NCBI GenBank assembly: GCA_963626085.1
Contig: CAVFVJ010000031.1
Location: forward strand, 44,693 to 108,692
Direction of reading: 5' to 3'
Source of the DNA: Colivivens sp963626085
GTDB lineage: Bacteria > Bacteroidota > Bacteroidia > Bacteroidales > Bacteroidaceae
Length of the DNA stretch: 64,000 bases
Shown: positions 25,904 through 34,111 of the stretch, piece by piece
How positions within the stretch are numbered: position 1 is the stretch's first letter
How the letters are laid out: each line of letters opens with the position of its first letter
Translations under genes and position numbers: made by a program
Notes under the pieces: generated by a model
The model's input: the letters and a program-made list of their open reading frames with translations, nothing else
Databases searched by the model: none
Told to the model about the DNA's origin: nothing

Positions 25904-28090
25904 TCAGTTGATGAACAGTATCTCGCGGTACTTCGGCAATGGCCAAAGATCATTGTCCACGATTTCCTCCAGTTTGTCGATTGGGCGACGGATTCCGAAG
26001 AGAGACTCGGCTATGTCGTGGTAAGCCTTTGCTTTCTCGTACTCGCACTCAATCTTGTTGGCTGCCTTACGTGCCTCAATCATTGCGTTGGTCTTGGTAC
26101 GAACCTCGTCGATGAGTTTTGTTACTTCCTTCAGAAGTTCAAGTTCTGTTGCAGCCATTGTCTCCAAATCACTTGGATAAATCTCCTTCAGCTGTGACAC
26201 GATGTTGAGCAGACGGGTCTTGTATGCCAGAGCGGCTGGGATGATGTGGTTGATTGCCATACGACCCATGACGCGAGCCTCAATCTGCACCTTCTTGGTG
26301 TAGGTCTCCCACTTAACCTCGTTGCGTGCCTCAAGCTCTTCCTTTGTATACACGCCTGTGCTTGTGAACATCTCCACTGCTTCCGGCTTGGTGAACTCCT
26401 TGAACATCTCAGGTACACTTGTCTCGACATCCAGTCCACGCTTCTTTGCCTCTATCGGCCATTCTGCAGAGTAGCCGTTGCCGTCAAAGCAGACAGTGTC
26501 GATGATGCTTGCGATGAGCGGCTTGAGCACGTCCATGAAAGCCACGTTCATCGGCTTGCCTGAAGCGATTTCCTTGTCAACTGCAACTTTGAATTCCTTC
26601 AACTGTTCAGCGACAGCTGCGTTGAGGGTGGTCATTGCACCTGCGTTGTTGGCACTTGAACCAACTGCACGGAACTCGAAGCGGTTACCTGTGAAGGCGA
26701 ACGGACTGGTACGGTTACGGTCTGTATTGTCGATGAATATCTCTGGAATCTCCACGATACCTACTGACGCACCCTTCTTGCCGGCAATCTCAATCGCTGT
26801 GTCTGAAGGTACGTCCATCAGTTTGCGCAGCACGTTGGTCATGGTGTCGCCAAGGAATGATGAGATGATTGCTGGAGGTGCCTCGTTGGCTCCCAAACGA
26901 TGGGCGTTGGTAGCAGAGGCGATGGATGCCTTCAACAGTCCGTTGTGCTTCTGTACTGCTACGAGCACGTTCACGAAGAAAGTGACGAACTGTAGGTTGC
27001 CCTTAGCGTCCTTGCCTGGAGCGAGCAACAAAGTGCCGGTGTCGGTTCCGAGTGACCAGTTGTTGTGCTTTCCTGAACCGTTGATGCCTGCGAACGGCTT
27101 CTCGTGAAGCAGGAGCACGAAGCCATGCTTACGTGCGATGTTCTGCATCAGGTTCATGATCATCTGGTTCTGGTCGTTGGAGAGGTTGGTCTCACCGAAG
27201 ATAGGAGCAAGCTCGAACTGGTTTGGGGCAACCTCGTTGTGACGGGTCTTCAATGGGATGCCGTGCTTGTAGCCTTCAATCTCCACTTCCTTCATGAACG
27301 AAGCCACACGTGTAGGGATAGCTCCGAAGTAGTGGTCGTCCAACTGCTGATTCTTTGAAGACTCGTGTCCCATCAGTGTACGACCAGTGAGCATAAGGTC
27401 TGGACGGGCAGCGTAGAGGTCTTCGTCTACGAGGAAGTACTCCTGCTCCCAACCGAGATATGAGTAAACCTTCTTCACCTTCGGATCGAACATCTTGCAG
27501 ATGTCAACCGCAGCGTCGCTCACTGCCTTCAACGCTTTCTTGAGAGGAGTCTTGTAGTCGAGTGCCTCTCCTGTGTATGATACGAACACGGTAGGGATAC
27601 ACAGTGTGTCGTCCTGGATGAACACCGGTGATGTAGGGTCCCACGCAGTGTAACCACGAGCTTCGAAAGTAGCACGGATACCTCCACTTGGGAATGAACT
27701 TGCGTCAGGCTCCTGCTGGATGAGAGACTTGCCGTTGAATTCCTCAATCATACCGCCCTTGTTGTCGTACTCAAGGAACGAGTCGTGCTTTTCAGCCGTT
27801 CCTTCTGTCAGCGGCTGGAACCAGTGTGTAATGTGTGTCACCTTGTGTTCCATTGCCCAGGTCTTCATGCCTTCAGCCACCTTGTCGGCTATTGCACGGT
27901 CAAGAGGATGTCCGTTGTCGATACAGTCAACCAACTCGTTGTAGGCAGACACATCGAGATACTTGCGCATCTTGTCACGGTTGAACACCAACTCTCCAAA
28001 ATACTTTGAAGGGCGTTCACTTGGGATGTCTACTGGCAATGCCTTCTTCTTGAAAGCGTCTTGCACCACGTCAAATCTTAACTTACTCAT
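25904..28090 (-). CDS. glnN: Glutamine synthetase type III
   Basis: Makes glutamine from glutamate, ammonia and ATP. At 728 residues it is the large GSIII type first characterised from Bacteroides and some cyanobacteria, not the 450-residue GlnA. Supporting segments are the N-terminal GSIII domain (FGELVFNRDKMRKYL), the GSIII hallmark GGIRATFEARGYTAWDP, the metal/ATP region (NGSGKHNNWSLGTD), and the C-terminal helical extension ending in KYREILFIN. It lies between asnB (77-base gap) and gltB (140-base gap) on the same strand, so the GS-GOGAT pair is adjacent. No leader ORF of its own was found in the short upstream gap, which suggests transcription from the asnB promoter or an undetected internal one. 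Confidence 0.96.
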   Translation of the reverse strand: MSKLRFDVVQDAFKKKALPVDIPSERPSKYFGELVFNRDKMRKYLDVSAYNELVDCIDNGHPLDRAIADKVAEGMKTWAMEHKVTHITHWFQPLTEGTAEKHDSFLEYDNKGGMIEEFNGKSLIQQEPDASSFPSGGIRATFEARGYTAWDPTSPVFIQDDTLCIPTVFVSYTGEALDYKTPLKKALKAVSDAAVDICKMFDPKVKKVYSYLGWEQEYFLVDEDLYAARPDLMLTGRTLMGHESSKNQQLDDHYFGAIPTRVASFMKEVEIEGYKHGIPLKTRHNEVAPNQFELAPIFGETNLSNDQNQMIMNLMQNIARKHGFVLLLHEKPFAGINGSGKHNNWSLGTDTGTLLLAPGKDAKGNLQFVTFFVNVLVAVQKHNGLLKASIASATNAHRLGANEAPPAIISSFLGDTMTNVLRKLMDVPSDTAIEIAGKKGASVGIVEIPEIFIDNTDRNRTSPFAFTGNRFEFRAVGSSANNAGAMTTLNAAVAEQLKEFKVAVDKEIASGKPMNVAFMDVLKPLIASIIDTVCFDGNGYSAEWPIEAKKRGLDVETSVPEMFKEFTKPEAVEMFTSTGVYTKEELEARNEVKWETYTKKVQIEARVMGRMAINHIIPAALAYKTRLLNIVSQLKEIYPSDLETMAATELELLKEVTKLIDEVRTKTNAMIEARKAANKIECEYEKAKAYHDIAESLFGIRRPIDKLEEIVDNDLWPLPKYREILFIN

Positions 28091-28167
28091 AATCCAATAC
28101 TTTTTAGGGTTGTTTTAATCGTGTTTGTTGTGTTTACTCTGTTCTTTATATTTTGTATGTTTAATGT

Positions 28168-29844
28168 TTACGCCTCCTCGTGCACATCGACTACTGCACG
28201 TCCACTCGGGTCGTTCATGTTCTTGAACGCCTTGTCCCATGCCAGTGCCTCTGCTGTAGAACAAGCCACACTCGGTACGCTCGGTACACTGCGTGCTGCC
28301 GACTCGCTTGGGAAGTGCTCCTCGAAGATGGTGCGGTAGTAGTACTCTTCCTTGTTCAACGGTGGGTTGATTGGGAAACGCTCTGCCGCGTGTGCCATCT
28401 GCTCGTCGGACACTGCCTTCGACGTGATGTCCTTGAGGGTGTCAATCCAACTGTAGCCCACTCCGTCACTGAACTGTTCCTTCTGTCTCCATGCGACAGA
28501 TTCAGGCAACATGTCTGCGAACGCTTCGCGCACCACTCCTTTCTCCATGGTCTTGCCCGGACACATCTTTAGTTCGGGGTCGATGGACATCGCCACGTCA
28601 AGAAACTCCTTGTCGAGGAACGGTACACGACCTTCGATTCCCCATGCCAGCAGCGACTTGTTAGCTCTCAGACAGTCGTACATATAGAGTTTGCCGAGTT
28701 TCCTCACAGTCTCCTCGTGGAACTCCTTGGCGTTCGGAGCCTTGTGGAAGTAAAGGTAACCGCCGAATATCTCGTCCGCTCCCTCTCCGCTCAGCACCAT
28801 CTTGATTCCCATGCTGCGGATGACACGCGCCAACAAGTACATTGGAGTGCTTGCGCGCACTGTAGTCACGTCGTATGTCTCAATATAATAAATAACATCC
28901 CTGATTGCGTCCAGTCCTTCCTGGATGGTGTAGTTCACTTCATGGTGAATGGTTCCTATATGGTCAGCCACCTCTTTTGCCTTCACGAGGTCGGGCGCAC
29001 CTTTGAGTCCTACTGCAAACGAATGGAGTTGAGGCCACCATGCATCGTGCTTGTCGCCTGTCTCGATACGCTTAGCCGAATAGAGTTTTGCAATGGCTGA
29101 CACCACTGAACTGTCGAGTCCGCCAGAGAGGAGCACTCCGTAAGGAACGTCACTCATCAGTTGTCTCTTTACTGAAGCCATCAGTCCGTCTCTCACAAGC
29201 TTTACTGCTTCCTTGCGGTCGGATGTACTCCATTTCATTCCTTCGTAATGGAACCAAGGACGGTTGTACCAGCGTTCCACCTTACCGCCGTGCTTGCTTG
29301 TGCAGTAATGTCCCGGAAGGAAGGGCTCGTAACTGTCGCAATACCCTTCCAAAGCTTTCAGCTCACTTGCCACGTACACCGTACCGTCCTTGTCGTGACC
29401 GATGTAAAGTGGAATGACACCTATCGGGTCGCGCGCTATCAAGTAATCGTCTGTCGTTGAGTCGTACAGCACGAACGAGAAGATTCCGTTCAGTTTGTCA
29501 ATGAAATCGACACCATACTTCTCATATAGTGCAAGGATAACCTCGCAATCGGATCCAGTCTGGTACTGGTAGCTGTCCTCTGTCTCCTTGCGGATATCTT
29601 GATGGTTGTATATCTCGCCATTGACAGCCAGCACCTTTTTCTTGTCCATGGAATACAAGGGTTGTCCTCCAGAGAGAGGGTCAACGATAGCAAGTCGTTC
29701 ATGTGCCAGTACTGCATCGTCGTTACTGTATACACCGCTCCAATCCGGACCACGGTGACGAATCTTTGCCGACATCTTCAACGCTTGCTCTCTCTTCTTG
29801 TGGGCATCACCCTTAATCTTCAATATTCCTACAAAGCCACACAT
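28168..29844 (-). CDS. asnB: Asparagine synthase (glutamine-hydrolysing)
   Basis: Converts aspartate, glutamine and ATP to asparagine. The 558 residues start MCGFVG, giving the class II amidotransferase nucleophile Cys2 (exposed after Met removal). The glutaminase domain runs to about 200, and the synthetase domain contains the ATP pyrophosphatase loop LSGGLDSS near residue 240 and SGEGADEIFGGY near 350. It closely resembles the E. coli AsnB type. It is the first gene of the long minus-strand operon asnB-glnN-gltBD-dapL-carAB, and its leader carries an Asn-rich ORF (29996-30136) and a strong hairpin terminator (29918-29952), indicating regulation by asparagine supply through attenuation. Confidence 0.97.
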   Translation of the reverse strand: MCGFVGILKIKGDAHKKREQALKMSAKIRHRGPDWSGVYSNDDAVLAHERLAIVDPLSGGQPLYSMDKKKVLAVNGEIYNHQDIRKETEDSYQYQTGSDCEVILALYEKYGVDFIDKLNGIFSFVLYDSTTDDYLIARDPIGVIPLYIGHDKDGTVYVASELKALEGYCDSYEPFLPGHYCTSKHGGKVERWYNRPWFHYEGMKWSTSDRKEAVKLVRDGLMASVKRQLMSDVPYGVLLSGGLDSSVVSAIAKLYSAKRIETGDKHDAWWPQLHSFAVGLKGAPDLVKAKEVADHIGTIHHEVNYTIQEGLDAIRDVIYYIETYDVTTVRASTPMYLLARVIRSMGIKMVLSGEGADEIFGGYLYFHKAPNAKEFHEETVRKLGKLYMYDCLRANKSLLAWGIEGRVPFLDKEFLDVAMSIDPELKMCPGKTMEKGVVREAFADMLPESVAWRQKEQFSDGVGYSWIDTLKDITSKAVSDEQMAHAAERFPINPPLNKEEYYYRTIFEEHFPSESAARSVPSVPSVACSTAEALAWDKAFKNMNDPSGRAVVDVHEEA

Positions 29845-29917
29845 AGTTTCTTTAGTTTAAAATAATTTTGTGTTTGTGTTGTTATAATCTATTTGTTATG
29901 TTTCTCTCACTGCTTAT

Positions 29918-29952
29918 AAAAAAAGGGACTGATTCCGTTTCAGAACCAGTCC
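29918..29952 (-). terminator. Attenuator terminator between the Asn-rich leader and asnB
   Basis: On the minus strand a perfect 10-bp stem (29943-29952 with 29926-29935, including one G-U pair) with a 7-base loop is followed by C and seven T residues. It lies 43 bases after the leader stop and 73 bases before asnB, so it would end transcription before asnB unless disrupted. Its 5' arm and loop can instead pair with the end of the leader coding sequence (30007-30019): seven pairs ACCAGUC/GACUGGU, a 4-base bulge, then six pairs CCGUUU/AAACGG. A second 8-base complement, AGAACCAG, lies inside the Asn-rich part at 30053-30060. Confidence 0.88.
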
Positions 29953-29995
29953 TTTCTATTTTCTTTATACCCCGCGTCATTTATTTTCTTTTCTT

Positions 29996-30136
29996 CTAGT
30001 CCATTCGACTGGTAAACGGACACAACGCAATGCCAAGAGCCTTATTATTATTCTGGTTCTTGTTATTATTCGAATTCTGATTACCGAAAGCCATCAGAAT
30101 GTTGAACGCTGCCTTGTTTACTAATCCGAACTTCAT
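29996..30136 (-). CDS. Asn-rich leader peptide of the asnB operon (candidate attenuation sensor)
   Basis: A 46-residue ORF with 11 Asn and 2 Gln, and nine of those Asn between residues 19 and 31. It ends PFTSRMD. The start at 30136 is chosen because the -7 box ends at 30157, placing the expected RNA start near 30150. A longer in-frame ATG at 30196 lies upstream of the promoter and would not be transcribed from it. The ORF sits between pyrG and asnB and is followed by the terminator at 29918-29952. Codons near its end can pair with the terminator 5' arm. The inferred role is that a ribosome slowed at Asn codons leaves the antiterminator segment free, while one that reaches the stop covers it. 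Its C-terminal motif and a 17-base block are shared with the leader at 42012-42137. Confidence 0.8.
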   Translation of the reverse strand: MKFGLVNKAAFNILMAFGNQNSNNNKNQNNNKALGIALCPFTSRMD

Positions 30137-30156
30137 CTGTTTTGTTTTTGACGCTG

Positions 30157-30188
30157 CAAATTTACGCTCATTTTTTTGTTTGCGCAAA
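30157..30188 (-). promoter_or_regulatory. Promoter of the asnB leader and operon
   Basis: On the minus strand, TTTG (30188-30185), a 20-base spacer and TAAATTTG (30164-30157) form a very good Bacteroidetes promoter, just upstream of the leader ATG at 30136. Confidence 0.82.
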
Positions 30189-30263
30189 CATTTCATGATT
30201 TTTTTGTGAGGAAGACCTCATTTTCCTTTCGCACTGAGCCGTTTTTACCTCAGACTACCCCGT

Positions 30264-31865
30264 TTACTGGTTCATCTCAGCTATTGTCTTGATGAAATCA
30301 AGGAACAGCGGATGCGGATGGAGCACGGTACTAGAGTACTCTGGATGGAACTGTGTTCCGATGAACCAGCGCAAGTCTGGAATCTCGACAATCTCGACGA
30401 GGTTATTCTCGGGGTTCGTTCCTACACACTGCATTCCGTGCGATTCGTACTCGCCCATGTATTCATTGTTGAACTCATACCTGTGGCGGTGGCGTTCCTC
30501 GATATGGGCTTCACCATATATCTGGCGCACACGACTACCTTCTTTCAAGTCACATCCGTAGGCTCCGAGCCTCATCGTTCCTCCCATATTGGTTATATTC
30601 TTCTGATCCTCCATCAAGTCAATCACGTTGTGCTTTGTATCCGGTGCCATCTCGATACTGTGAGCATCACCGTAGCCAAGAACGTCACGGGCGAACTCAA
30701 TGACCATCATCTGCATTCCCAAGCAGATTCCGAAGGTGGGGATATCGTGGGTACGGGTGTACTCTATAGCCGTAATTTTACCTTCGATTCCTCTCTGGCC
30801 GAAGCCTGGACAAATGACCACTCCTGCCAGTCCACTCAGTTTCTCCTCTACGTTCTCGGGCGTGATGTACTCGCTGTTGACGAAGTGTATCTTCGCTTTC
30901 TTGCCGTTGTAGATTGCAGCCAGCGACAGACTCTCGCGGATGCTCTTGTAAGCGTCCTGCAAGTCGTACTTGCCCACGAGTCCCACGTGCACTTCTTCTG
31001 TAGCCTCCTTCTGTTTCTTCAGGAACTCGCGCCACGGCAACAGAGCTGGTTTCTCGCCCACTGGCACGTCGAGCTTGCGCAGTATGGATGTGTCGAGTCC
31101 TTGGTTCTGCATGTTGATGGGCACTTCATAGATACTCGGCAGGTCTTCGCTCTGAACCACACACTCGGGTTCCACATTACAGAAGCTTGCTACCTTATTT
31201 AATATAGAGGAGTCCAGATGGCGCTCAGTGCGCAACACGAGGATATCGGGCTGGATACCCATGCCTTGGAGTTCCTTCACCGAGTGCTGTGTGGGTTTGG
31301 TCTTCAACTCACCGGCAGCACGCAGGTAAGGCACATAGGTAAGGTGCACGTTGATGGCGTTGTGTCCCAGTTCCCATCTCAACTGACGGATAGCTTCCAT
31401 GAAAGGGGCACTCTCAATGTCTCCGATGGTGCCTCCAATCTCAGTAATCACGAAGTCGAGATGCTGTTTGGCAGCGAGCGACTTGATTCGTGCCTTTATC
31501 TCGTTAGTGATGTGCGGAACCACCTGTATTGTCTTGCCCAGATAGTCTCCGTGGCGTTCCTTGTCGATTACCGCCTGATAGATACGTCCTGTAGTCACTG
31601 AGTTTTCGCGTGTAGTGCGAATACCGGTGAACCTCTCGTAGTGTCCGAGGTCGAGGTCGGTTTCCATTCCGTCCACCGTTACGTAGCACTCCCCGTGCTC
31701 GTACGGGTTCAGTGTGCCCGGGTCGATATTTATGTAGGGGTCGAACTTCTGAATGGTTATCTTATAACCGTGCGCCTGCAGCAGTTTGCCGATGCTTGAT
31801 GATACGATTCCCTTGCCAAGTGAGGAAACCACTCCTCCCGTGACGAATATGTATTTCGTGTCCAT
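30264..31865 (-). CDS. pyrG: CTP synthase
   Basis: Aminates UTP to CTP with glutamine and ATP. The 533 residues hold an N-terminal synthetase domain (KYIFVTGGVVSSLGKG Walker-like start, GGTIGDIES Mg site) and a C-terminal class I glutamine amidotransferase domain with nucleophile elbow FGICLGMQMM and the HPEYSS His-Glu pair. It begins 25 bases after the purF-like gene and is probably cotranscribed with it. No clear T-tailed terminator separates it from the asnB leader promoter region 75 bases downstream. Confidence 0.97.
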   Translation of the reverse strand: MDTKYIFVTGGVVSSLGKGIVSSSIGKLLQAHGYKITIQKFDPYINIDPGTLNPYEHGECYVTVDGMETDLDLGHYERFTGIRTTRENSVTTGRIYQAVIDKERHGDYLGKTIQVVPHITNEIKARIKSLAAKQHLDFVITEIGGTIGDIESAPFMEAIRQLRWELGHNAINVHLTYVPYLRAAGELKTKPTQHSVKELQGMGIQPDILVLRTERHLDSSILNKVASFCNVEPECVVQSEDLPSIYEVPINMQNQGLDTSILRKLDVPVGEKPALLPWREFLKKQKEATEEVHVGLVGKYDLQDAYKSIRESLSLAAIYNGKKAKIHFVNSEYITPENVEEKLSGLAGVVICPGFGQRGIEGKITAIEYTRTHDIPTFGICLGMQMMVIEFARDVLGYGDAHSIEMAPDTKHNVIDLMEDQKNITNMGGTMRLGAYGCDLKEGSRVRQIYGEAHIEERHRHRYEFNNEYMGEYESHGMQCVGTNPENNLVEIVEIPDLRWFIGTQFHPEYSSTVLHPHPLFLDFIKTIAEMNQ

Positions 31866-31890
31866 ATAGTATATTGTTTGTGTGTTGTCG

Positions 31891-33816
31891 TTACTGAATG
31901 TTTTCTTTCGAAGCCGTTGTCTCCTTGGTGTCCACGAACTTGCCTCGGTAGTAGTTGATGAACGCCTGGTTCACGAGCTTCACTCCTCCTGGTGTCGGGT
32001 ACTCACCGCTGAAGTACCAGTCGCCCGGGCTGGTCTTGCACGCCTCGTGCAGTCCTTCAAGTGACTGGAAGACAATCTCTATCGGTGTGGTCACACCTTC
32101 AGGACGGAGCATATCCACCATCTTGGCAGCTATCTCCTCGGGTGTGAACGGCTTGTATATTTCCGTCACGTAATTCTTCATCTCCGTGGCAGGCAACTTG
32201 CTCTGCTCCATGCATTTGTTGTATATGTCGTGTATGGTTTGCCAACTGCCCCTTTCCACGTGCAGTTCCACTGCCGCACGGAAGGCGATGAACTCCTCCA
32301 TTCGTGCCATGTCGATTCCGTAGTAGTCGGGATAGCGCACCTGCGGACAGGAACTTACCAGCACCATCTTCTTCGGGTGGAGTCTGTCGAGTATCCTGAG
32401 GATACTCTCCTTCAGGGTCGTTCCCCTCACTATGGAGTCGTCTATGATTACGAGGTTGTCCACGTAGGGTACGAGCGACCCATAGGTAATGTCGTACACG
32501 TGGGCTGCAAGGTCGTTGCGCGAGTTGCCCTCGGTGATGAACGTGCGGAGTTTGATGTCCTTGATTGCCACCTTCTCGCTCCTCACATAATCTTGCAGTA
32601 CTGACCGGATTTCATCCTTGGTAGGCTGGTGTGTGCGAGTCAACCGAAAGAGTTGCTCTACCTTGTATTCGTTGAGTTTCTTCTTGAACCCGTCGAGCAT
32701 TCCGTAAAAGGCGACCTCCGCGGTGTTGGGAACGTAACTGAACACGGTATGTTCCAAGTCTCCGTCTATGGCATTGGAAATCTTCGGAGTCAACTGCTCT
32801 CCCAGTGCTTTCCTTTCCAGGTAGATGTCCTTGTCCGACCCACGACTGAAGTAGATACGCTCAAACGAGCAGGCACTGTAGTTGTGTGGCTGCAGAATCT
32901 GTGTGAGGTTCACCTCGCCGTTCTTCTTCACCGTTACCGCCTGTCCTGGTTGCAGTTCATGAATTTGGTCGGCCTCCAGTTCAAAGGCTGTTTGTATGAC
33001 CGGACGTTCAGATGCCACCACAAGTATCTCCTCATCATGATACCAGAAGGCTGGACGTATGCCCCAGGGGTCACGCATGGCGAACATCTCGCCGCTACCT
33101 GTAAATCCACAGAGCACGTAACCTCCGTCGAACATAGGAGTTGACGTTTTCAATATATTGGTAATGTCTATATTGTCCTCGATAAAGGTAGTGAGTTCCC
33201 TACCCTCCAGTTGCTTTTCCCGTGCTATGTTGTACACGCGCTCGCTCTCCATGTCGAGTCTGTGTCCTATGAGCTCCAGCATGATGTACGTGTCGTTGTA
33301 TATTCGTGGGTGCTGCCCCTTGGACACAATCTCACTGAACACCTCGTCCACATTAGTCAAGTTGAAGTTACCGCACAGGCATAGGTTCCTCGCACGCCAG
33401 TTGTTTCTACGGAGGAACGGATGCACGTATGCCAGTCCGCTCTTTCCTGTGGTTGAATACCTCAGGTGTCCCATGTAGATTTCTCCGGCATAGGGCACGT
33501 ACTGCTGTGCGTACGAAGCGTCACTCATCTGTTCAGGCGTGAGGGTCTTCAGACGGTTCTGCACGGTCTGGAATATCTCCGTAATGGCTCCGCTGCCCAA
33601 GGCGCGCTCACGGAACATATACTCGTCGCCTGGGTGGGCAGCCAGTTTGGAGCAAGCCAGACCTGCACCCTCCTGTCCTCGGTTGTGCTGCTTCTCCATG
33701 AGAAGGTACAGCTTGTTGAGTCCGTACATCCACGTGCCGTACTTTTCCTGATAGTATTTGAGTGGTTTGAGCAACCTTATCATTGCCACACCACATTCAT
33801 GCTTCAATGGTTCCAT
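31891..33816 (-). CDS. PurF-like amidophosphoribosyltransferase family protein, long form
   Basis: A 641-residue class II glutamine amidotransferase fused to a phosphoribosyltransferase-type domain. A short propeptide-like start precedes Cys8 in HECGVAM, the expected Ntn nucleophile context. The PRPP loop LVIIDDSIVRGTTLKES is intact. Compared with classical PurF (about 470-500 residues) it is longer and shows changed sequence where PurF has the VPDSG motif (here YVPNTAEVAF). This long form is common in Bacteroidetes and is usually annotated as amidophosphoribosyltransferase, but its exact substrate is not evident. It precedes pyrG by 25 bases and has its own promoter, an 11-codon upstream ORF and an attenuator-like hairpin. 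It may be the glutamine-using counterpart of the Cys-less PurF at 5324. Confidence 0.82.
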   Translation of the reverse strand: MEPLKHECGVAMIRLLKPLKYYQEKYGTWMYGLNKLYLLMEKQHNRGQEGAGLACSKLAAHPGDEYMFRERALGSGAITEIFQTVQNRLKTLTPEQMSDASYAQQYVPYAGEIYMGHLRYSTTGKSGLAYVHPFLRRNNWRARNLCLCGNFNLTNVDEVFSEIVSKGQHPRIYNDTYIMLELIGHRLDMESERVYNIAREKQLEGRELTTFIEDNIDITNILKTSTPMFDGGYVLCGFTGSGEMFAMRDPWGIRPAFWYHDEEILVVASERPVIQTAFELEADQIHELQPGQAVTVKKNGEVNLTQILQPHNYSACSFERIYFSRGSDKDIYLERKALGEQLTPKISNAIDGDLEHTVFSYVPNTAEVAFYGMLDGFKKKLNEYKVEQLFRLTRTHQPTKDEIRSVLQDYVRSEKVAIKDIKLRTFITEGNSRNDLAAHVYDITYGSLVPYVDNLVIIDDSIVRGTTLKESILRILDRLHPKKMVLVSSCPQVRYPDYYGIDMARMEEFIAFRAAVELHVERGSWQTIHDIYNKCMEQSKLPATEMKNYVTEIYKPFTPEEIAAKMVDMLRPEGVTTPIEIVFQSLEGLHEACKTSPGDWYFSGEYPTPGGVKLVNQAFINYYRGKFVDTKETTASKENIQ

Positions 33817-33910
33817 AGTATAATAGTAGAGTCAAAACCTTATTGTATGTTATATGTTTGTATTGTTTCGTCCTAAGTGTCAAGGCATTGGCGCATATTG
33901 CAAGTCCACA

Positions 33911-33950
33911 AAAGAAGGGGGACTGAAATCCTTGCGGAAATCAGTCCCCC
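33911..33950 (-). terminator. Attenuator-like hairpin upstream of the purF-like gene
   Basis: On the minus strand a 10-bp stem (33941-33950 with 33917-33926) extended by a short inner stem capped with GCAA is followed by TTCTTTT. It lies between the promoter at 34016-34045 and the purF-like gene at 33816, so it can only act as a conditional terminator or a stability element for this transcript. Confidence 0.75.
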
Positions 33951-33961
33951 AACCCAAAAAA

Positions 33962-33997
33962 TTATATTTTGTCTGAACTATTTTTTGTGCGTGCCAT
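33962..33997 (-). CDS. Possible 11-residue upstream ORF in the purF-like leader
   Basis: ATG at 33997, an AAAGG about 6 bases before it, and a stop at 33962, giving MARTKNSSDKI. It lies between the promoter and the hairpin. There is no amino acid run, and only a 4-base complement to the hairpin arm was found, so translation and function are uncertain. Confidence 0.35.
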   Translation of the reverse strand: MARTKNSSDKI

Positions 33998-34015
33998 AAT
34001 CAACCTTTGACGGTG

Positions 34016-34045
34016 CAAAGTTACATCATAAAAAATTACCGACAA
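34016..34045 (-). promoter_or_regulatory. Promoter of the purF-like/pyrG unit
   Basis: On the minus strand TTG (34045-34043), a 19-base spacer and TAACTTTG (34023-34016), matching the Bacteroidetes consensus. It yields a leader of about 190 bases. Confidence 0.8.
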
Positions 34046-34111
34046 GCAAATTCGTACGTTTTTTTCTCCAACTGGATAAAATTTTTTCTCCAACTGGTGA
34101 AATTTCACTTT

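Noticed and set aside
28101..28111. AACCCTAAAAA shared by the immediate leaders of glnN (28101-28111) and amtB (40629-40639)
   Set aside because: Eleven bases in A-rich leaders can agree by chance. There was no accompanying structure and no third copy before a nitrogen gene.
29996..30196. A 66-codon version of the asnB leader ORF starting at 30196
   Set aside because: Its start lies upstream of the TAAATTTG box (30157-30164) and the expected RNA start near 30150. The ATG at 30136 is the first on the predicted transcript.
33962..33997. Treating the 11-codon ORF before the purF-like gene as a third Asn-type leader
   Set aside because: It has one Asn only, no TSRM end, and no CTGGTTCT hairpin core, so it is listed separately with low confidence.
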